Source: SAR202 cluster bacterium
Lineage (GTDB): Bacteria > Chloroflexota > Dehalococcoidia > Lucifugimonadales > OSU-TB39
Reading direction: 5' to 3'
NCBI GenBank assembly: GCA_009392195.1
Contig: VFGY01000063.1
Coordinates: forward strand, 1-59,800
Length of the DNA stretch: 59,800 nt
The notes under the pieces: generated by a model
Seen by the model: only the letters and a program-made list of their open reading frames with translations
Told to the model about the DNA's origin: nothing
The model's database searches: none
Shown: positions 1 through 8,409 of the stretch, in pieces
Layout of the letters: each line of letters opens with the position of its first letter
How positions within the stretch are numbered: position 1 is the first letter of the stretch
Translations under genes and position numbers: made by a program

Positions 1-278
1 CGGATATTGTTTCGAGAGTAGCGACAATGTTGGATACATCAACTGCTAAAGGTGAAGAAGCATTGAACGCAGTTTTATCCAGTATAGAAGATGCATTGAT
101 TAATGGCGATAAAGTAGTATTAACTGGTTTTGGTTCATTTTCAGTAAGGCAAGTGAAGCCTCGAAACATTAAACCTATACTAGGTCCTCAAGCAGGTAAG
201 ATAGTCACAATACCATCACATAAAAGGGTTGGGTTTACTGCAGGAGCTAAATTGACACGAAAGGCAGCGAAGAATTAA
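1..278 (+). CDS. HU/IHF-family DNA-binding protein, 5' end missing
   Basis: Small histone-like protein that binds and bends DNA as a dimer. The frame is open to the left edge of the window: residues DIVSRVAT precede the first ATG at 27 and match the usual HU helix 1, so the gene begins outside the window and 27 is not the true start. The body shows the HU core GDKVVLTGFGSF, followed by the arm and the IPSHKRVGF segment, and the end is basic (KLTRKAAKN). The stop lies inside an inverted repeat shared with the next, convergent gene. Family assignment is firm; HU versus IHF cannot be separated. Confidence 0.93.
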   Translation, partial: DIVSRVATMLDTSTAKGEEALNAVLSSIEDALINGDKVVLTGFGSFSVRQVKPRNIKPILGPQAGKIVTIPSHKRVGFTAGAKLTRKAAKN

Positions 279-304
279 TTAAACGAATGTTTTAATTAAT
301 TCTT
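270..304. terminator. AT-only inverted repeat between convergent genes
   Basis: A perfect 14-base inverted repeat (arms 270-283 and 291-304, loop of 7) spans the stop codons of both the HU gene and the convergent gene at 296. It could act as a bidirectional terminator, although the stem contains almost no G or C. Because the arms are palindromic and coding, both proteins end in Lys-Asn. Confidence 0.55.
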
Positions 305-655
305 GGTTAACCCAATCGATGCTTTGATTCTTTCCATTAATGATTTACTACTAGATTTCTTTTTTCTTTTTCTAGGTTTTGTAGATGATTTTGGTTCGTT
401 ACTTTCGGAAAGCAGTTTATTGATTTGGCTTATTTCGCTTTTGATTTGATTTAGAATCACATATATGTTTGAAGAAAATTGTTCTACTGATTCTTTTTTT
501 AATTCATCGTTATTCGTACCAGATTGAGAATTATGTATATTTGCATTTTCATTTCTTAACTTATCAACTTCTAATAATAAGTCTGTGTATTTATTTAATA
601 TTGAGTCAAAAGCTGACTGATTATCATTTTGGTTAGTTTTGTTTATTTCTGACAT
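296..655 (-). CDS. Small coiled-coil protein with basic tail, unknown function
   Basis: Not recognised. About 119 residues from the ATG at 655, which has an AAAGGG-like ribosome site upstream; a longer frame to 721 exists but its extra residues look non-coding. The middle is a heptad-rich coiled coil (YTDLLLEVDKLRNEN, then VILNQIKSEISQINKLL). The C-terminus is a Lys/Arg/Ser tail that could bind nucleic acid. The divergent gene at 878 has a similar LNQIQSEM stretch in its own coiled coil, so the two may be distant relatives or partners. No signal peptide or membrane segment. Confidence 0.6.
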   Translation of the reverse strand: MSEINKTNQNDNQSAFDSILNKYTDLLLEVDKLRNENANIHNSQSGTNNDELKKESVEQFSSNIYVILNQIKSEISQINKLLSESNEPKSSTKPRKRKKKSSSKSLMERIKASIGLTKN

Positions 656-742
656 GGGGGACCCTTTTTGTGTTTTCGTTAGTATATAAATGATTATAGA
701 CTTTTTTGCCTCTTGAGCCAAATTGCTGCAAAAATAGATATA

Positions 743-770
743 TTGTGCATAACTAAAGAAAAACTATAGT
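743..770 (+). promoter_or_regulatory. Upstream copy of a repeated promoter-like element
   Basis: TTGTGC at 743-748 and TATAGT at 765-770, separated by 16 bases, with AACTAAAGAA in the spacer. Almost the same string recurs 100 bases downstream at 843-869. It lies in the divergent region between the genes at 655 and 878. Confidence 0.45.
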
Positions 771-842
771 GGTATCGAATTATTAGGTATGGATATGCCA
801 TTTGAGTAAAATTGTAGATTTTATCAGCTTATGGCTAATGTA

Positions 843-869
843 TTGACAATAACTAAAGAAAACTATAGT
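843..869 (+). promoter_or_regulatory. Promoter-like element of the zinc-finger gene
   Basis: TTGACA at 843-848 and TATAGT at 864-869 with a 15-base spacer containing AACTAAAGAA. Transcription from this box would begin almost at the ATG at 878, which has no ribosome-binding site, so a leaderless mRNA is likely. It duplicates the element at 743-770. Confidence 0.5.
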
Positions 870-877
870 CTATTAAA

Positions 878-1237
878 ATGGTTACCTCAGCAAAAATGAT
901 TCTTTGTGATACCTGTAATGTTTGGGTGAAAGCTCAAGGTATTGGTACACATCGACGCCAAAAACATAGGATATTGCAAAATAAAACGCCGATGTGCGCT
1001 GGTCAAGAATCCACGGTGTTACTGAATCAAATTCAGTCGGAAATGGAAAATTTCAAAAGGTCTTACATTAACACAAATCAAAACGTGGGAATGGTTGAAC
1101 AAATTGTAGAAAAATTATCACACTCAAGTAATTTGAATATTGAAAATGATCTAACCGAAAAAATTGAAAAATTGAATTCACAAATGGAAAAGATCTTGAG
1201 TAGGATTCAAAATATTGAAAATATTCTGCGCTTTTAG
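878..1237 (+). CDS. Small protein: C2H2-like zinc finger plus coiled coil
   Basis: 119 residues, function unknown. Residues 10-30 read C-x2-C-x11-H-x4-H, a possible single zinc finger, followed at about 45-119 by an amphipathic coiled coil (LLNQIQSEMENFKRS, then EKIEKLNSQMEKILSRIQ). No Shine-Dalgarno sequence precedes the ATG, but a TTGACA/TATAGT box ends only 8 bases upstream, pointing to leaderless translation. A start at the second Met (896) is possible and keeps the finger. A DNA-binding or oligomeric regulator is an inference. It ends 4 bases before the convergent dehydrogenase gene. Confidence 0.62.
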   Translation: MVTSAKMILCDTCNVWVKAQGIGTHRRQKHRILQNKTPMCAGQESTVLLNQIQSEMENFKRSYINTNQNVGMVEQIVEKLSHSSNLNIENDLTEKIEKLNSQMEKILSRIQNIENILRF

Positions 1238-1241
1238 ACGG

Positions 1242-2234
1242 CTAATAACCCAATGATTTATCAGCGACTCTAATGAATTGATCTCCGCATATAAAACTGT
1301 TGACATTGTGGCGATATATATTGAACCTGTCTTTTTCCAAATTCCACGACATTGAAGAAGTATGGGGAGTTATAATCACATTCTTCATTTCCCAAAGTGG
1401 ACTCGATGGTTCAAGCCATTTTCCTTCCAGATTATCGAATACAGCTCCAGCCAATTGACCATTACATAAAGCTGTGATCAGAGCGTTTTCGTTGATTATA
1501 TGTGGCCTGGACAAAACTATAACATGAGCGTTTTTACGGATTATTTGGATATTCTTAGAATTAATCATGTTCCTGGTTTCGTTGGTCAATGGAGCAGCTA
1601 TAACAATCCAGTCTGACAACTTCAGGAGTTGGTTTAATTGGCTAGATGGCCATACTGTAGCTATATCGCTTTTGCTAGAAGTTGATGATCTGGAAAGTCC
1701 ATAAATATTCATTCCGAAACCGTAAGCCCTTTTTGCAATTGCCTTCCCCACTTCCCCGAACCCGATAATACCCAAATTCTGGCCATTTAAATCTTTTACG
1801 CTGCTAAGATATTTTGTGGAGTCTAATGTTTTTGATCTTTGGTCCTTAAAATGGTCTTCGAGTCTATGAGTGATTGAAAGCATAGTAGCAAAAACATACT
1901 CCGCCATTGGTATGACATGTGCGTTTGGGGCGTTTGTTAAAGTAACTTTGCTGTGAATTATTGGGTGGTTGGGTTCTAATTCGAAACCGGACATAGGGTG
2001 ATGAACCCATTTCAATTGTTTGTTTAGTGTAAATATGTTGCTGGCAGGTATCCCAAAAGTAGCATCTGCATCAACGATTTGAAGTTGTTGTTCATTTTCA
2101 GTATATGCTTGTTGAAATGTTACATTTGGGAATTCATGGCTCAGTTCATCAATTAAATCTCTTTTAGTTGGCCATAGGTGATTTAAGTCCTCATTCAACA
2201 AAATTTTAATGGGTCGCTTTTGTGTCATGGACAA
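1242..2234 (-). CDS. D-2-hydroxyacid dehydrogenase, NAD-dependent
   Basis: Interconverts a 2-hydroxyacid and a 2-oxoacid with NAD(P)H in the cytosol. 330 residues, normal for the family. The Rossmann motif GFGEVGKA follows LNGQNLGIIG. The substrate-binding Arg lies in LSRPHI and the catalytic His in ITPHTSS. The Asp/Glu segment (AVFDNLEGKWLEPSSPL) departs from the usual DVFxxEP. It starts 6 bases after the flavin oxidoreductase gene, so the two are very likely one transcript. Substrate unknown. Confidence 0.88.
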   Translation of the reverse strand: MSMTQKRPIKILLNEDLNHLWPTKRDLIDELSHEFPNVTFQQAYTENEQQLQIVDADATFGIPASNIFTLNKQLKWVHHPMSGFELEPNHPIIHSKVTLTNAPNAHVIPMAEYVFATMLSITHRLEDHFKDQRSKTLDSTKYLSSVKDLNGQNLGIIGFGEVGKAIAKRAYGFGMNIYGLSRSSTSSKSDIATVWPSSQLNQLLKLSDWIVIAAPLTNETRNMINSKNIQIIRKNAHVIVLSRPHIINENALITALCNGQLAGAVFDNLEGKWLEPSSPLWEMKNVIITPHTSSMSWNLEKDRFNIYRHNVNSFICGDQFIRVADKSLGY

Positions 2235-2240
2235 TATATC

Positions 2241-3311
2241 TTACTGTATTGCTCTAATATATTGTCCTGGCCAGATTGTACTGCCGTCCAGTTCTGATTT
2301 GGCATCCAACGGCCAATATGGGTTTCTAAGTAGTTCTCTGCCAATAAAAACCACATCTGAATGGTTGTCGTTCAATATTTTTTCCGCTTGTTTGGGTTTG
2401 TTTATCATGCCGACTGCTCCAGTCAAGATATCTGCACCTTTTTTTACATGGGACGCAAGTGGGACTTGGTATCCTGGAAATGTCTCCAAGTTTTGATCAG
2501 GAGAATTTCCTCCTGAAGAACAATCAATAAGGTCCACTCCCTCAGATTTTAAAGTTGTACTAAGTTCTATGGAATCGGTGGTGTCCCAACCGCCTTCTAC
2601 ATGTTCTGTCACAGATATTCGTGCAAACAATGGTATTGAATCAGGAATTACTTTCCTAACTGCTTTAACAACTTCAATAACAAAGCGAGACCTGTTTTTT
2701 AATGACCCTCCGTATTCATCTGTACGTTTGTTGGAAATTGGAGATAGGAATTGATTTGCCAAGTATCCATGAGCTAAATGAAGCTCTATGCATTTGAACC
2801 CAATATCCGCTGCGTATTTTGCAGATTTCGAAAATGCAGATATCAAGTTTGCAATAGCTTCTTTTGTTAATTCTTCTGGTGTTTGCCAGTTGTTATCATA
2901 AGGTATAGAACTTGGTGCCACTGTATCCCAACCATCTTCTTCAATATTTAATCTATTGCTTCCTAACCAAGGTTTATTTCTAGATGCTTTTCTTCCGGCA
3001 TGAGCTAATTGGATCGAAGGTATTGAATTATATTTCTCAATGAATTTTACAATAGGCTGGAATGAATCCGCTTGTTTCGAGTTCCATAGTCCTAAGTCGT
3101 ATGGTGAAATACGCCCTTCGGGTGTGACCGATGTGGCTTCTGCCATAACCAAGCCTGCTCCACCTATGGCTCTAGTACCAAGATGGACTAGGTGCCATTC
3201 ATTAGGCACCCCATCTTTTGTTTCTGAAGAATATTGGCACATTGGAGAGACGAATATTCTGTTTTTAATGATTATTGACCGAATTTTTATTGGATTAAAT
3301 AATAAACTCAT
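2241..3311 (-). CDS. Old-yellow-enzyme family NADH:flavin oxidoreductase, YqjM-like
   Basis: FMN-dependent TIM-barrel ene-reductase, 356 residues. It has the YqjM-type N-terminal Cys (C25, SPMCQYS), the H178/H181 pair that binds the substrate carbonyl, the proton donor Tyr183 (HLAHGYLANQF), the diagnostic LSPISNKRTDEYGG stretch, and the C-terminal GRELLRNPYW. The class reduces activated C=C bonds, and relatives take part in catabolism of unusual carbonyls. First gene of a two-gene minus-strand unit with the 2-hydroxyacid dehydrogenase. Cytosolic; family certain, substrate not. Confidence 0.93.
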   Translation of the reverse strand: MSLLFNPIKIRSIIIKNRIFVSPMCQYSSETKDGVPNEWHLVHLGTRAIGGAGLVMAEATSVTPEGRISPYDLGLWNSKQADSFQPIVKFIEKYNSIPSIQLAHAGRKASRNKPWLGSNRLNIEEDGWDTVAPSSIPYDNNWQTPEELTKEAIANLISAFSKSAKYAADIGFKCIELHLAHGYLANQFLSPISNKRTDEYGGSLKNRSRFVIEVVKAVRKVIPDSIPLFARISVTEHVEGGWDTTDSIELSTTLKSEGVDLIDCSSGGNSPDQNLETFPGYQVPLASHVKKGADILTGAVGMINKPKQAEKILNDNHSDVVFIGRELLRNPYWPLDAKSELDGSTIWPGQYIRAIQ

Positions 3312-3412
3312 TTCCGTAAATTGGTACGATTAAATTGAATCGATTATAACTTAAACCCGTGATGTGATTGTAGTTCTAATATGAAATATAAATTCGATAA
3401 TGGTGGAATCAA

Positions 3413-4648
3413 TTGAAATACGTATTATTTGGATTTTTGTTAAGCCTGGCATTGAGTATTTCTTGTTCCAACATAATCCAAAATTCAGATGATGGAGTAT
3501 ATTTTAATGCGCCAGAATTATCTAATATCACTCATTGGGTTAATTCAGATGGATTTACATTAAAAAGTAAAAAAGGAAAAGTAATACTAATCGATTTTTA
3601 TACATATACATGTGTGAACTGTATCCGTACATACCCTTATATAAAAAAATGGCATCAAAAATATGAACCGTATGGATTGGTGGTGTTGGGTGTACATTCA
3701 CCGGAGTTCGAATTTGAGAAGAAGATCGAAAATATAAAAACCTCCGCTGAATTTCACGGATTAAAATATCCTATCGCAGTGGATAATAAACGAGGTACTT
3801 GGGATGCCTTTTCAAATAGATACTGGCCTGCTAAATATTTAATAGATGCTCGTGGTAAATTAAGATACTCACATTTTGGCGAAGGTTATTATTCAGAAAC
3901 TGAGCAACAAATACAGGAATTGTTGATAGAAGCGGGAGCAGATTTATCTGACATACCTTTAGTTCAAACTTCAGAAGTTATCAGTACTAGTTTCTTCAAA
4001 ATAACGGGGCCAGAAAATAATTTAACAAGAGAATTGTACGCTGGATACAATAGAAACAGTTTAAAGGTACGTAATTTGAAATGGATGAATAATAATTCTG
4101 ATGAATCATTTGAAGGTGATGATTCTGAACTTGTTTTCAATAGGATGGATGATTTTGAAAATGTATTGAATCAACCATACATAGTCCAGAGAAATTATTA
4201 CGACAATCCTTTAGGGACAATTGTTGATTACACACACGATTCAGAATTAATCAATAATTTCCTTTATATTACAGGTAGGTGGAAAAGTAAAAATGAAAGT
4301 TTAATACATGGTAGAGAGACATTGAACTTCGAAGACAATATTTCTTTGAAATTTTGTGCATCTACTGCTAATGTTGTTGTTGGTAAAGGTAATAATCAAG
4401 ATCCTTATTTAATAAAGGTTACTCTAGATGGTATGCCGATAGATGAAGTTGATTTGGGAGATGATTTGTTTATAGGTGAGGATGGTAATACTTATATTCA
4501 GGTAAATGAGGATAAGATGTTTAACATTTTTCAATCCAAAACATCCCATTTTGATTGCCACAAACTTCAAATAAGTGCTAATTCTCAAGAGTTTGAGGTT
4601 TTTGCATTTACATTTAGCCCTTCTACTGACTATGTTGAATTGCAGTAG
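3413..4648 (+). CDS. Exported TlpA/DipZ-type thioredoxin with C-terminal DipZ domain
   Basis: Extracytoplasmic thiol-disulfide oxidoreductase, 411 residues. An N-terminal hydrophobic segment ends in Cys18, a plausible but weak lipobox. The thioredoxin-like domain (about 25-175) carries C67-V-N-C70 and a YWPAKYLID cis-Pro region. Residues about 190-411 match the beta-sandwich that follows thioredoxin in DipZ (AGYNRN, LYITGRW, VTLDG, EVFAFTFS). The CcdA-like membrane part of DipZ is absent. Start is TTG at 3413 with GGTGGA six bases upstream. It overlaps the next thioredoxin-like gene by 17 bases, so they are probably co-translated partners. Confidence 0.85.
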   Translation: MKYVLFGFLLSLALSISCSNIIQNSDDGVYFNAPELSNITHWVNSDGFTLKSKKGKVILIDFYTYTCVNCIRTYPYIKKWHQKYEPYGLVVLGVHSPEFEFEKKIENIKTSAEFHGLKYPIAVDNKRGTWDAFSNRYWPAKYLIDARGKLRYSHFGEGYYSETEQQIQELLIEAGADLSDIPLVQTSEVISTSFFKITGPENNLTRELYAGYNRNSLKVRNLKWMNNNSDESFEGDDSELVFNRMDDFENVLNQPYIVQRNYYDNPLGTIVDYTHDSELINNFLYITGRWKSKNESLIHGRETLNFEDNISLKFCASTANVVVGKGNNQDPYLIKVTLDGMPIDEVDLGDDLFIGEDGNTYIQVNEDKMFNIFQSKTSHFDCHKLQISANSQEFEVFAFTFSPSTDYVELQ

Positions 4649-5543
4649 ATCTGGAATCTCATCCAAGTTGCTACGATTAAGTATTTGTACTGTATTTTTA
4701 TTTTCCTGCCAAATGATTGATGTATTTAAATCCGAAAAAGAACTGAAATTAAATGATTCATTAATAACTGGCCCGATATCACCAAATGGATTTTATATAA
4801 TACTTGGCACATCTGATTTAGCAATCGGAGCAAATCGATTTACATTCGCAATTGTTTCCCAAGATGGGTTACTTGACGTGCCATATGTTCAAGTTAAAAC
4901 TGTATTTGAAAATCAGGTTAATCAAATTACAAATGCTGAGTTTAATGAATGGCCAATACCGGAAAGAGGTTTATATGTTACTGAATTAAATTTTGATAAG
5001 TCCGGTTTTTGGAAGCTAGAAGTGAAATTTTCTGCAAATAATCTTGAAGAATTGGTGCAAATCGGATTTGATGTGAAGAATCAATTTATTGCTCCAGTCA
5101 AAGGTCAACCAGCTATAAAAAGTATCAATAAAACACTTGATGATGTAGATTCATTTGCTGAACTAACTACAGGTAGCTTTTATGATCCTGAGTTTTACAA
5201 GATGACAATATCTGAGGTTATCACTCAAGGAAAACCTTTTATATTGGTATTTTCTAGTCCTGCTTTCTGTACAAATGCTGTTTGCGGGCCACAGTTAGAG
5301 GTAATACGTTCTCTAAAAGCAAAATATAAAGAAGAGTACGCGTTTATTCATGTTGAAATTTATGATGATCCAGAACAGGTTCAATTAAACTTCGAAGGTG
5401 CGAAAATCTCTGATGTGGTGAAACAGTGGAGGTTACCTACAAGCCTGTGGACATTTATCATCAGCGAGAAAGGAGAAATTGAATATAGATTTGAAGCATT
5501 TGCCTCCAAATCGGAAATAGAAAATGCTTTGAATCAAATATAA
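4632..5543 (+). CDS. Thioredoxin-fold lipoprotein with C-x4-C motif
   Basis: About 303 residues from ATG 4632; TTG at 4668 is an alternative start and would still keep the signal. The N-terminus is a lipoprotein signal (VFLFS-C26). A beta-rich domain follows (about 45-150, GFYIILGTSDLAIGANRF), then a thioredoxin-like domain with C213TNAVC218GP and a cis-Pro region LPTSLWTFII. The motif has four rather than two residues between the cysteines, so chemistry may be reductant or copper related; this is inference. It overlaps the DipZ-like gene and should work with it outside the membrane. Confidence 0.8.
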   Translation: MLNCSRSGISSKLLRLSICTVFLFSCQMIDVFKSEKELKLNDSLITGPISPNGFYIILGTSDLAIGANRFTFAIVSQDGLLDVPYVQVKTVFENQVNQITNAEFNEWPIPERGLYVTELNFDKSGFWKLEVKFSANNLEELVQIGFDVKNQFIAPVKGQPAIKSINKTLDDVDSFAELTTGSFYDPEFYKMTISEVITQGKPFILVFSSPAFCTNAVCGPQLEVIRSLKAKYKEEYAFIHVEIYDDPEQVQLNFEGAKISDVVKQWRLPTSLWTFIISEKGEIEYRFEAFASKSEIENALNQI

Positions 5544-5744
5544 TAGTTGTTTGCAAATTATACATTGCGATATAGTTGAAAATAGATTGTTGATTTCATA
5601 TTGACATGTAAAGACCTGATTGCTCACTGCCATTTTAATTGAGATTGAGTGATTATGTGTTTTAGGAGCTTCTAGATAGTTAATAAACCAGAAAGTGGAT
5701 TTGGTTCTAATAGGTCACCCGTTTTTTACCCGCATTATACATGG

Positions 5745-6968
5745 GTGATAGTTGTTGTTGTTGTACTTGCTAATATGGTGGGTTCTTCTATTCGTATGGC
5801 ATTTGGTGTACTTATTAATCCAATTGAAATTAACTTTAATTGGGATCAGGGAACAATAACTTTAGCCTATGCTATCTCGAACGTGGTAACCGCTTTATTT
5901 TCACCTGTAGCTGCTTGGATTTCAAATCGAATAGGTGCCAGAAAATCTATGATGATTGGAACTATAATGTTATTTGTTGGGATATTGGCTATAGGATACA
6001 TAAGAACTCCTTTGGAATTTTATGTATATGTGGGTGGATTAATGGGTATAGCCCAAGCGATAATTTTGATTCCCTTAATACCTTCTGCTATGGTGTGGTT
6101 TCGCAGGCATTTGGGACTTGGTATAGGATTGATTATGGGGTCTTGGGGGTTAGGTCCAGCTTTAGCAACACCGTTGATAGGGTTTTTGGTCGGTGCATTT
6201 GAGTGGAAATCTGCGTTTGCAATACTTGCATTTGGTACAGCATTAATAATGCTTATACTTATAGCGTTATTCCGAAACCGTCCTTCTGATATGGGGATTG
6301 AAGCATATGGTACGTTGCCTGGTGATAAGAATATTGATAAAACCAAACCAGATTCAGAACTTCTAACAAAATTCAATGGTTATATGCGGAAAACCAGCGC
6401 TTATTGGAACATGAGTTCGATACACTTTTTAGGTTGTGTAGGCCATTCTGTAATTTTAGTTTATATCATACCTCTTGCTATCCAAAACAATATGAGTGTA
6501 CTACAGGCATCCAGTTTAATTACCCTGATGTCTGGCACGAGTGTACTTTCAAGATTGGTTACTCCTATGTTATGTGAAAAATATGGGACTAAATTTGTTA
6601 TGGGGTGTTTTTATTTTTTGCAAGGAATTCCTGTGTTAATGTTGTTTGGAGTTAGTGATCCATTGATGTTTTATGGATTTGCTTTGTTTTTTGGCTTTGG
6701 TTTAGGAGGTGAATCTGCTGGATTCCCTATTTTGATGCGTCAATATTATGGTTTTGCTCCATCTGCTGCTCCCCATGGTACTCAAATGTTGTGGGCTGGT
6801 TTAGGTATGGCTCTAGGTGGTTGGGTTGGCGGTATTTTTTATGATATCTATGGAAATTATAATATAGCGTTTATAATATCAATATTATCGAGCTTTGCAG
6901 GTATGGCAAGTATATTTTTTCTTGAATCAACTAATAAACTTTTAATACCTAAATGGGAAGACAGCTAG
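5745..6968 (+). CDS. MFS transporter, monocarboxylate/oxalate-type
   Basis: About 12 membrane helices with the MFS signature SNRIGARKSM between helices 2 and 3. Closest in feel to the monocarboxylate/oxalate-formate class; substrate unknown. The first normal start in frame is GTG at 5745, which begins inside helix 1 (GTG followed by IVVVVVLANM). The frame is open back to 5676 and encodes FYPHYTW, a typical lead-in for this family. There an AGGAG site (5664-5668) sits seven bases before an ATA codon, so translation may truly start at ATA 5676. Ends 10 bases before the convergent NHL gene. Confidence 0.88.
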   Translation: MIVVVVVLANMVGSSIRMAFGVLINPIEINFNWDQGTITLAYAISNVVTALFSPVAAWISNRIGARKSMMIGTIMLFVGILAIGYIRTPLEFYVYVGGLMGIAQAIILIPLIPSAMVWFRRHLGLGIGLIMGSWGLGPALATPLIGFLVGAFEWKSAFAILAFGTALIMLILIALFRNRPSDMGIEAYGTLPGDKNIDKTKPDSELLTKFNGYMRKTSAYWNMSSIHFLGCVGHSVILVYIIPLAIQNNMSVLQASSLITLMSGTSVLSRLVTPMLCEKYGTKFVMGCFYFLQGIPVLMLFGVSDPLMFYGFALFFGFGLGGESAGFPILMRQYYGFAPSAAPHGTQMLWAGLGMALGGWVGGIFYDIYGNYNIAFIISILSSFAGMASIFFLESTNKLLIPKWEDS

Positions 6969-6978
6969 ACGAATAAAG

Positions 6979-7938
6979 TCAGTGTATTTTTTTAAGCTTA
7001 CTCAAGCTTCTTAGCTCTCTTGGAGGGTCTAATTTACTTCCACGTATGGTATAAGATACCTCACCTACATAGATGTCTCCATTAGAATCTACGCCTATTC
7101 CGTGTGGAGCTATGAATTTACCTGGTTCTTCACCTTCTTCGGGATGTCCAAATCTACACAAAAGTTCGCCTTTAGGGTTTAAAATACTAATCCTATGGCC
7201 AAGACCGGGAGGGATTGGATTCGAGTCTGTTGGAGATTCTCCGCATAGCTCACCTATGTATATATTTTTATCAGGACCTATTGTAAGACCATTGGGCATG
7301 TAGATATTGTTCCACATGTCTAACAAATTGCCTTCTGAATCAAAAATCTGTACTCTGTGCGCTTCCCTATCAGCTACTATTACCCTGTCAGATTCATCTA
7401 CTGCAATATTGTGAGGTCTTAGAAATTGCCCTGCATCTATCCCAGGTTCTCCCCAAGATTTTATATAATCCCCGCTACTCGAATATTTATGAACGCTGAA
7501 ATTTCCATAGCCGTCAGTGATGAATATATCTCCAGTATTTTTTGATACAGCTGCATGTGTTGGTCTATTGAATGGTTTACCAGACCATTTTGTTGAATGA
7601 ACACCTGGTTTACCTATAGTCATAACAAGTTTACCTTTAGGAGAAAATTTCGTTATTGTGTGAATTCCGTCGTCTACGCAGTAGATACTGTCGTCAGGTC
7701 CAATAAGCATCCCATGAGTTCTATCGCTAAAAATGCCCTTACCAAAACTTTTTTGGAAATGGCCCAGATTATCAAATACCATTATTGGATGTTCAGTATT
7801 ACGGCAGAATATATATATATCATCTTGAGAATTTATACCAATTCCTGGAGTTTCTATAAGGTTGATACCTTCTGGTATATTTGGCCAAGAATCTAAAGCT
7901 TCATATCTGAACTTTCCTTCTCCAACTATGGTACTCAT
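6979..7938 (-). CDS. NHL-repeat six-bladed beta-propeller protein
   Basis: 319 residues built from NHL-type blades (HGMLIGPDDSIYCVDDGIH; NIAVDESDRVIVADREAHRVQIFD; GIGVDSNGDIYVGEVSYT), as in peptidyl-alpha-hydroxyglycine lyase-like and SMP-30-like proteins. The family includes lyases, lactonases and scaffold proteins, so the reaction is open. No signal peptide, hence probably cytosolic. A CAGGAG ribosome site precedes the ATG at 7938. Convergent with the MFS gene. Confidence 0.85.
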   Translation of the reverse strand: MSTIVGEGKFRYEALDSWPNIPEGINLIETPGIGINSQDDIYIFCRNTEHPIMVFDNLGHFQKSFGKGIFSDRTHGMLIGPDDSIYCVDDGIHTITKFSPKGKLVMTIGKPGVHSTKWSGKPFNRPTHAAVSKNTGDIFITDGYGNFSVHKYSSSGDYIKSWGEPGIDAGQFLRPHNIAVDESDRVIVADREAHRVQIFDSEGNLLDMWNNIYMPNGLTIGPDKNIYIGELCGESPTDSNPIPPGLGHRISILNPKGELLCRFGHPEEGEEPGKFIAPHGIGVDSNGDIYVGEVSYTIRGSKLDPPRELRSLSKLKKIH

Positions 7939-8148
7939 TTTAACTCCTGTTACAAAAAATAAGGATGGATATATTGTTTGTATTGTAGTAACTTTTCAAT
8001 TTGATTATTTGCTTTCTATAATAAGCAATCTGGTTGTAATCTGTAATGAAGATTTTTGGTATTATCGAGCTAATGGTGGACTAATTGGATAAATAGATTA
8101 TGTTTTTCGCGAATTGGTTTTCAAAGGTAATTGTTCACTTTGATATGG

Positions 8149-8171
8149 TACTCATTCAGGATTAATGAGTA
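8149..8171. repeat. 8-bp inverted repeat in the NHL/msrB spacer
   Basis: TACTCATT at 8149-8156 and its complement AATGAGTA at 8164-8171 with a 7-base loop. Could be an operator or a weak hairpin. Apart from this, the 265-base spacer 7939-8203 shows only a CAGGAG ribosome site for the minus-strand gene. Confidence 0.4.
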
Positions 8172-8203
8172 AATAAAGTTTATAAGTTCATTAAATATTT
8201 ATT

Positions 8204-8395
8204 TTGAATTACTTCATATTAATGAACAATCATCTGAGATGCCTATGCGAAAGGAAATACCCTTTGTATTATTGCGGACATGGGTGTGAATTATGGATTT
8301 TAATCGATTATGAAATGATAGATCAAGGTAACGGTACTGTTGAAAAATTTAGTACAATATTAGACAAATCTTTAAGAGATTTGCAGAAGACATAG
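8204..8395 (+). CDS. Small open frame upstream of msrB, doubtful
   Basis: Up to 63 residues (TTG 8204, or ATG 8222) ending 14 bases before msrB. The last 30 residues (IDYEMIDQGNGTVEKFSTIL) look like a genuine soluble protein, but the first half is unusual, with a run of Cys, Tyr and His, and no ribosome site is visible. It may be the tail of a decayed or frameshifted gene. No function assigned. Confidence 0.3.
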   Translation: MNYFILMNNHLRCLCERKYPLYYCGHGCELWILIDYEMIDQGNGTVEKFSTILDKSLRDLQKT

Positions 8396-8409
8396 TATAA
8401 GGATAAATC

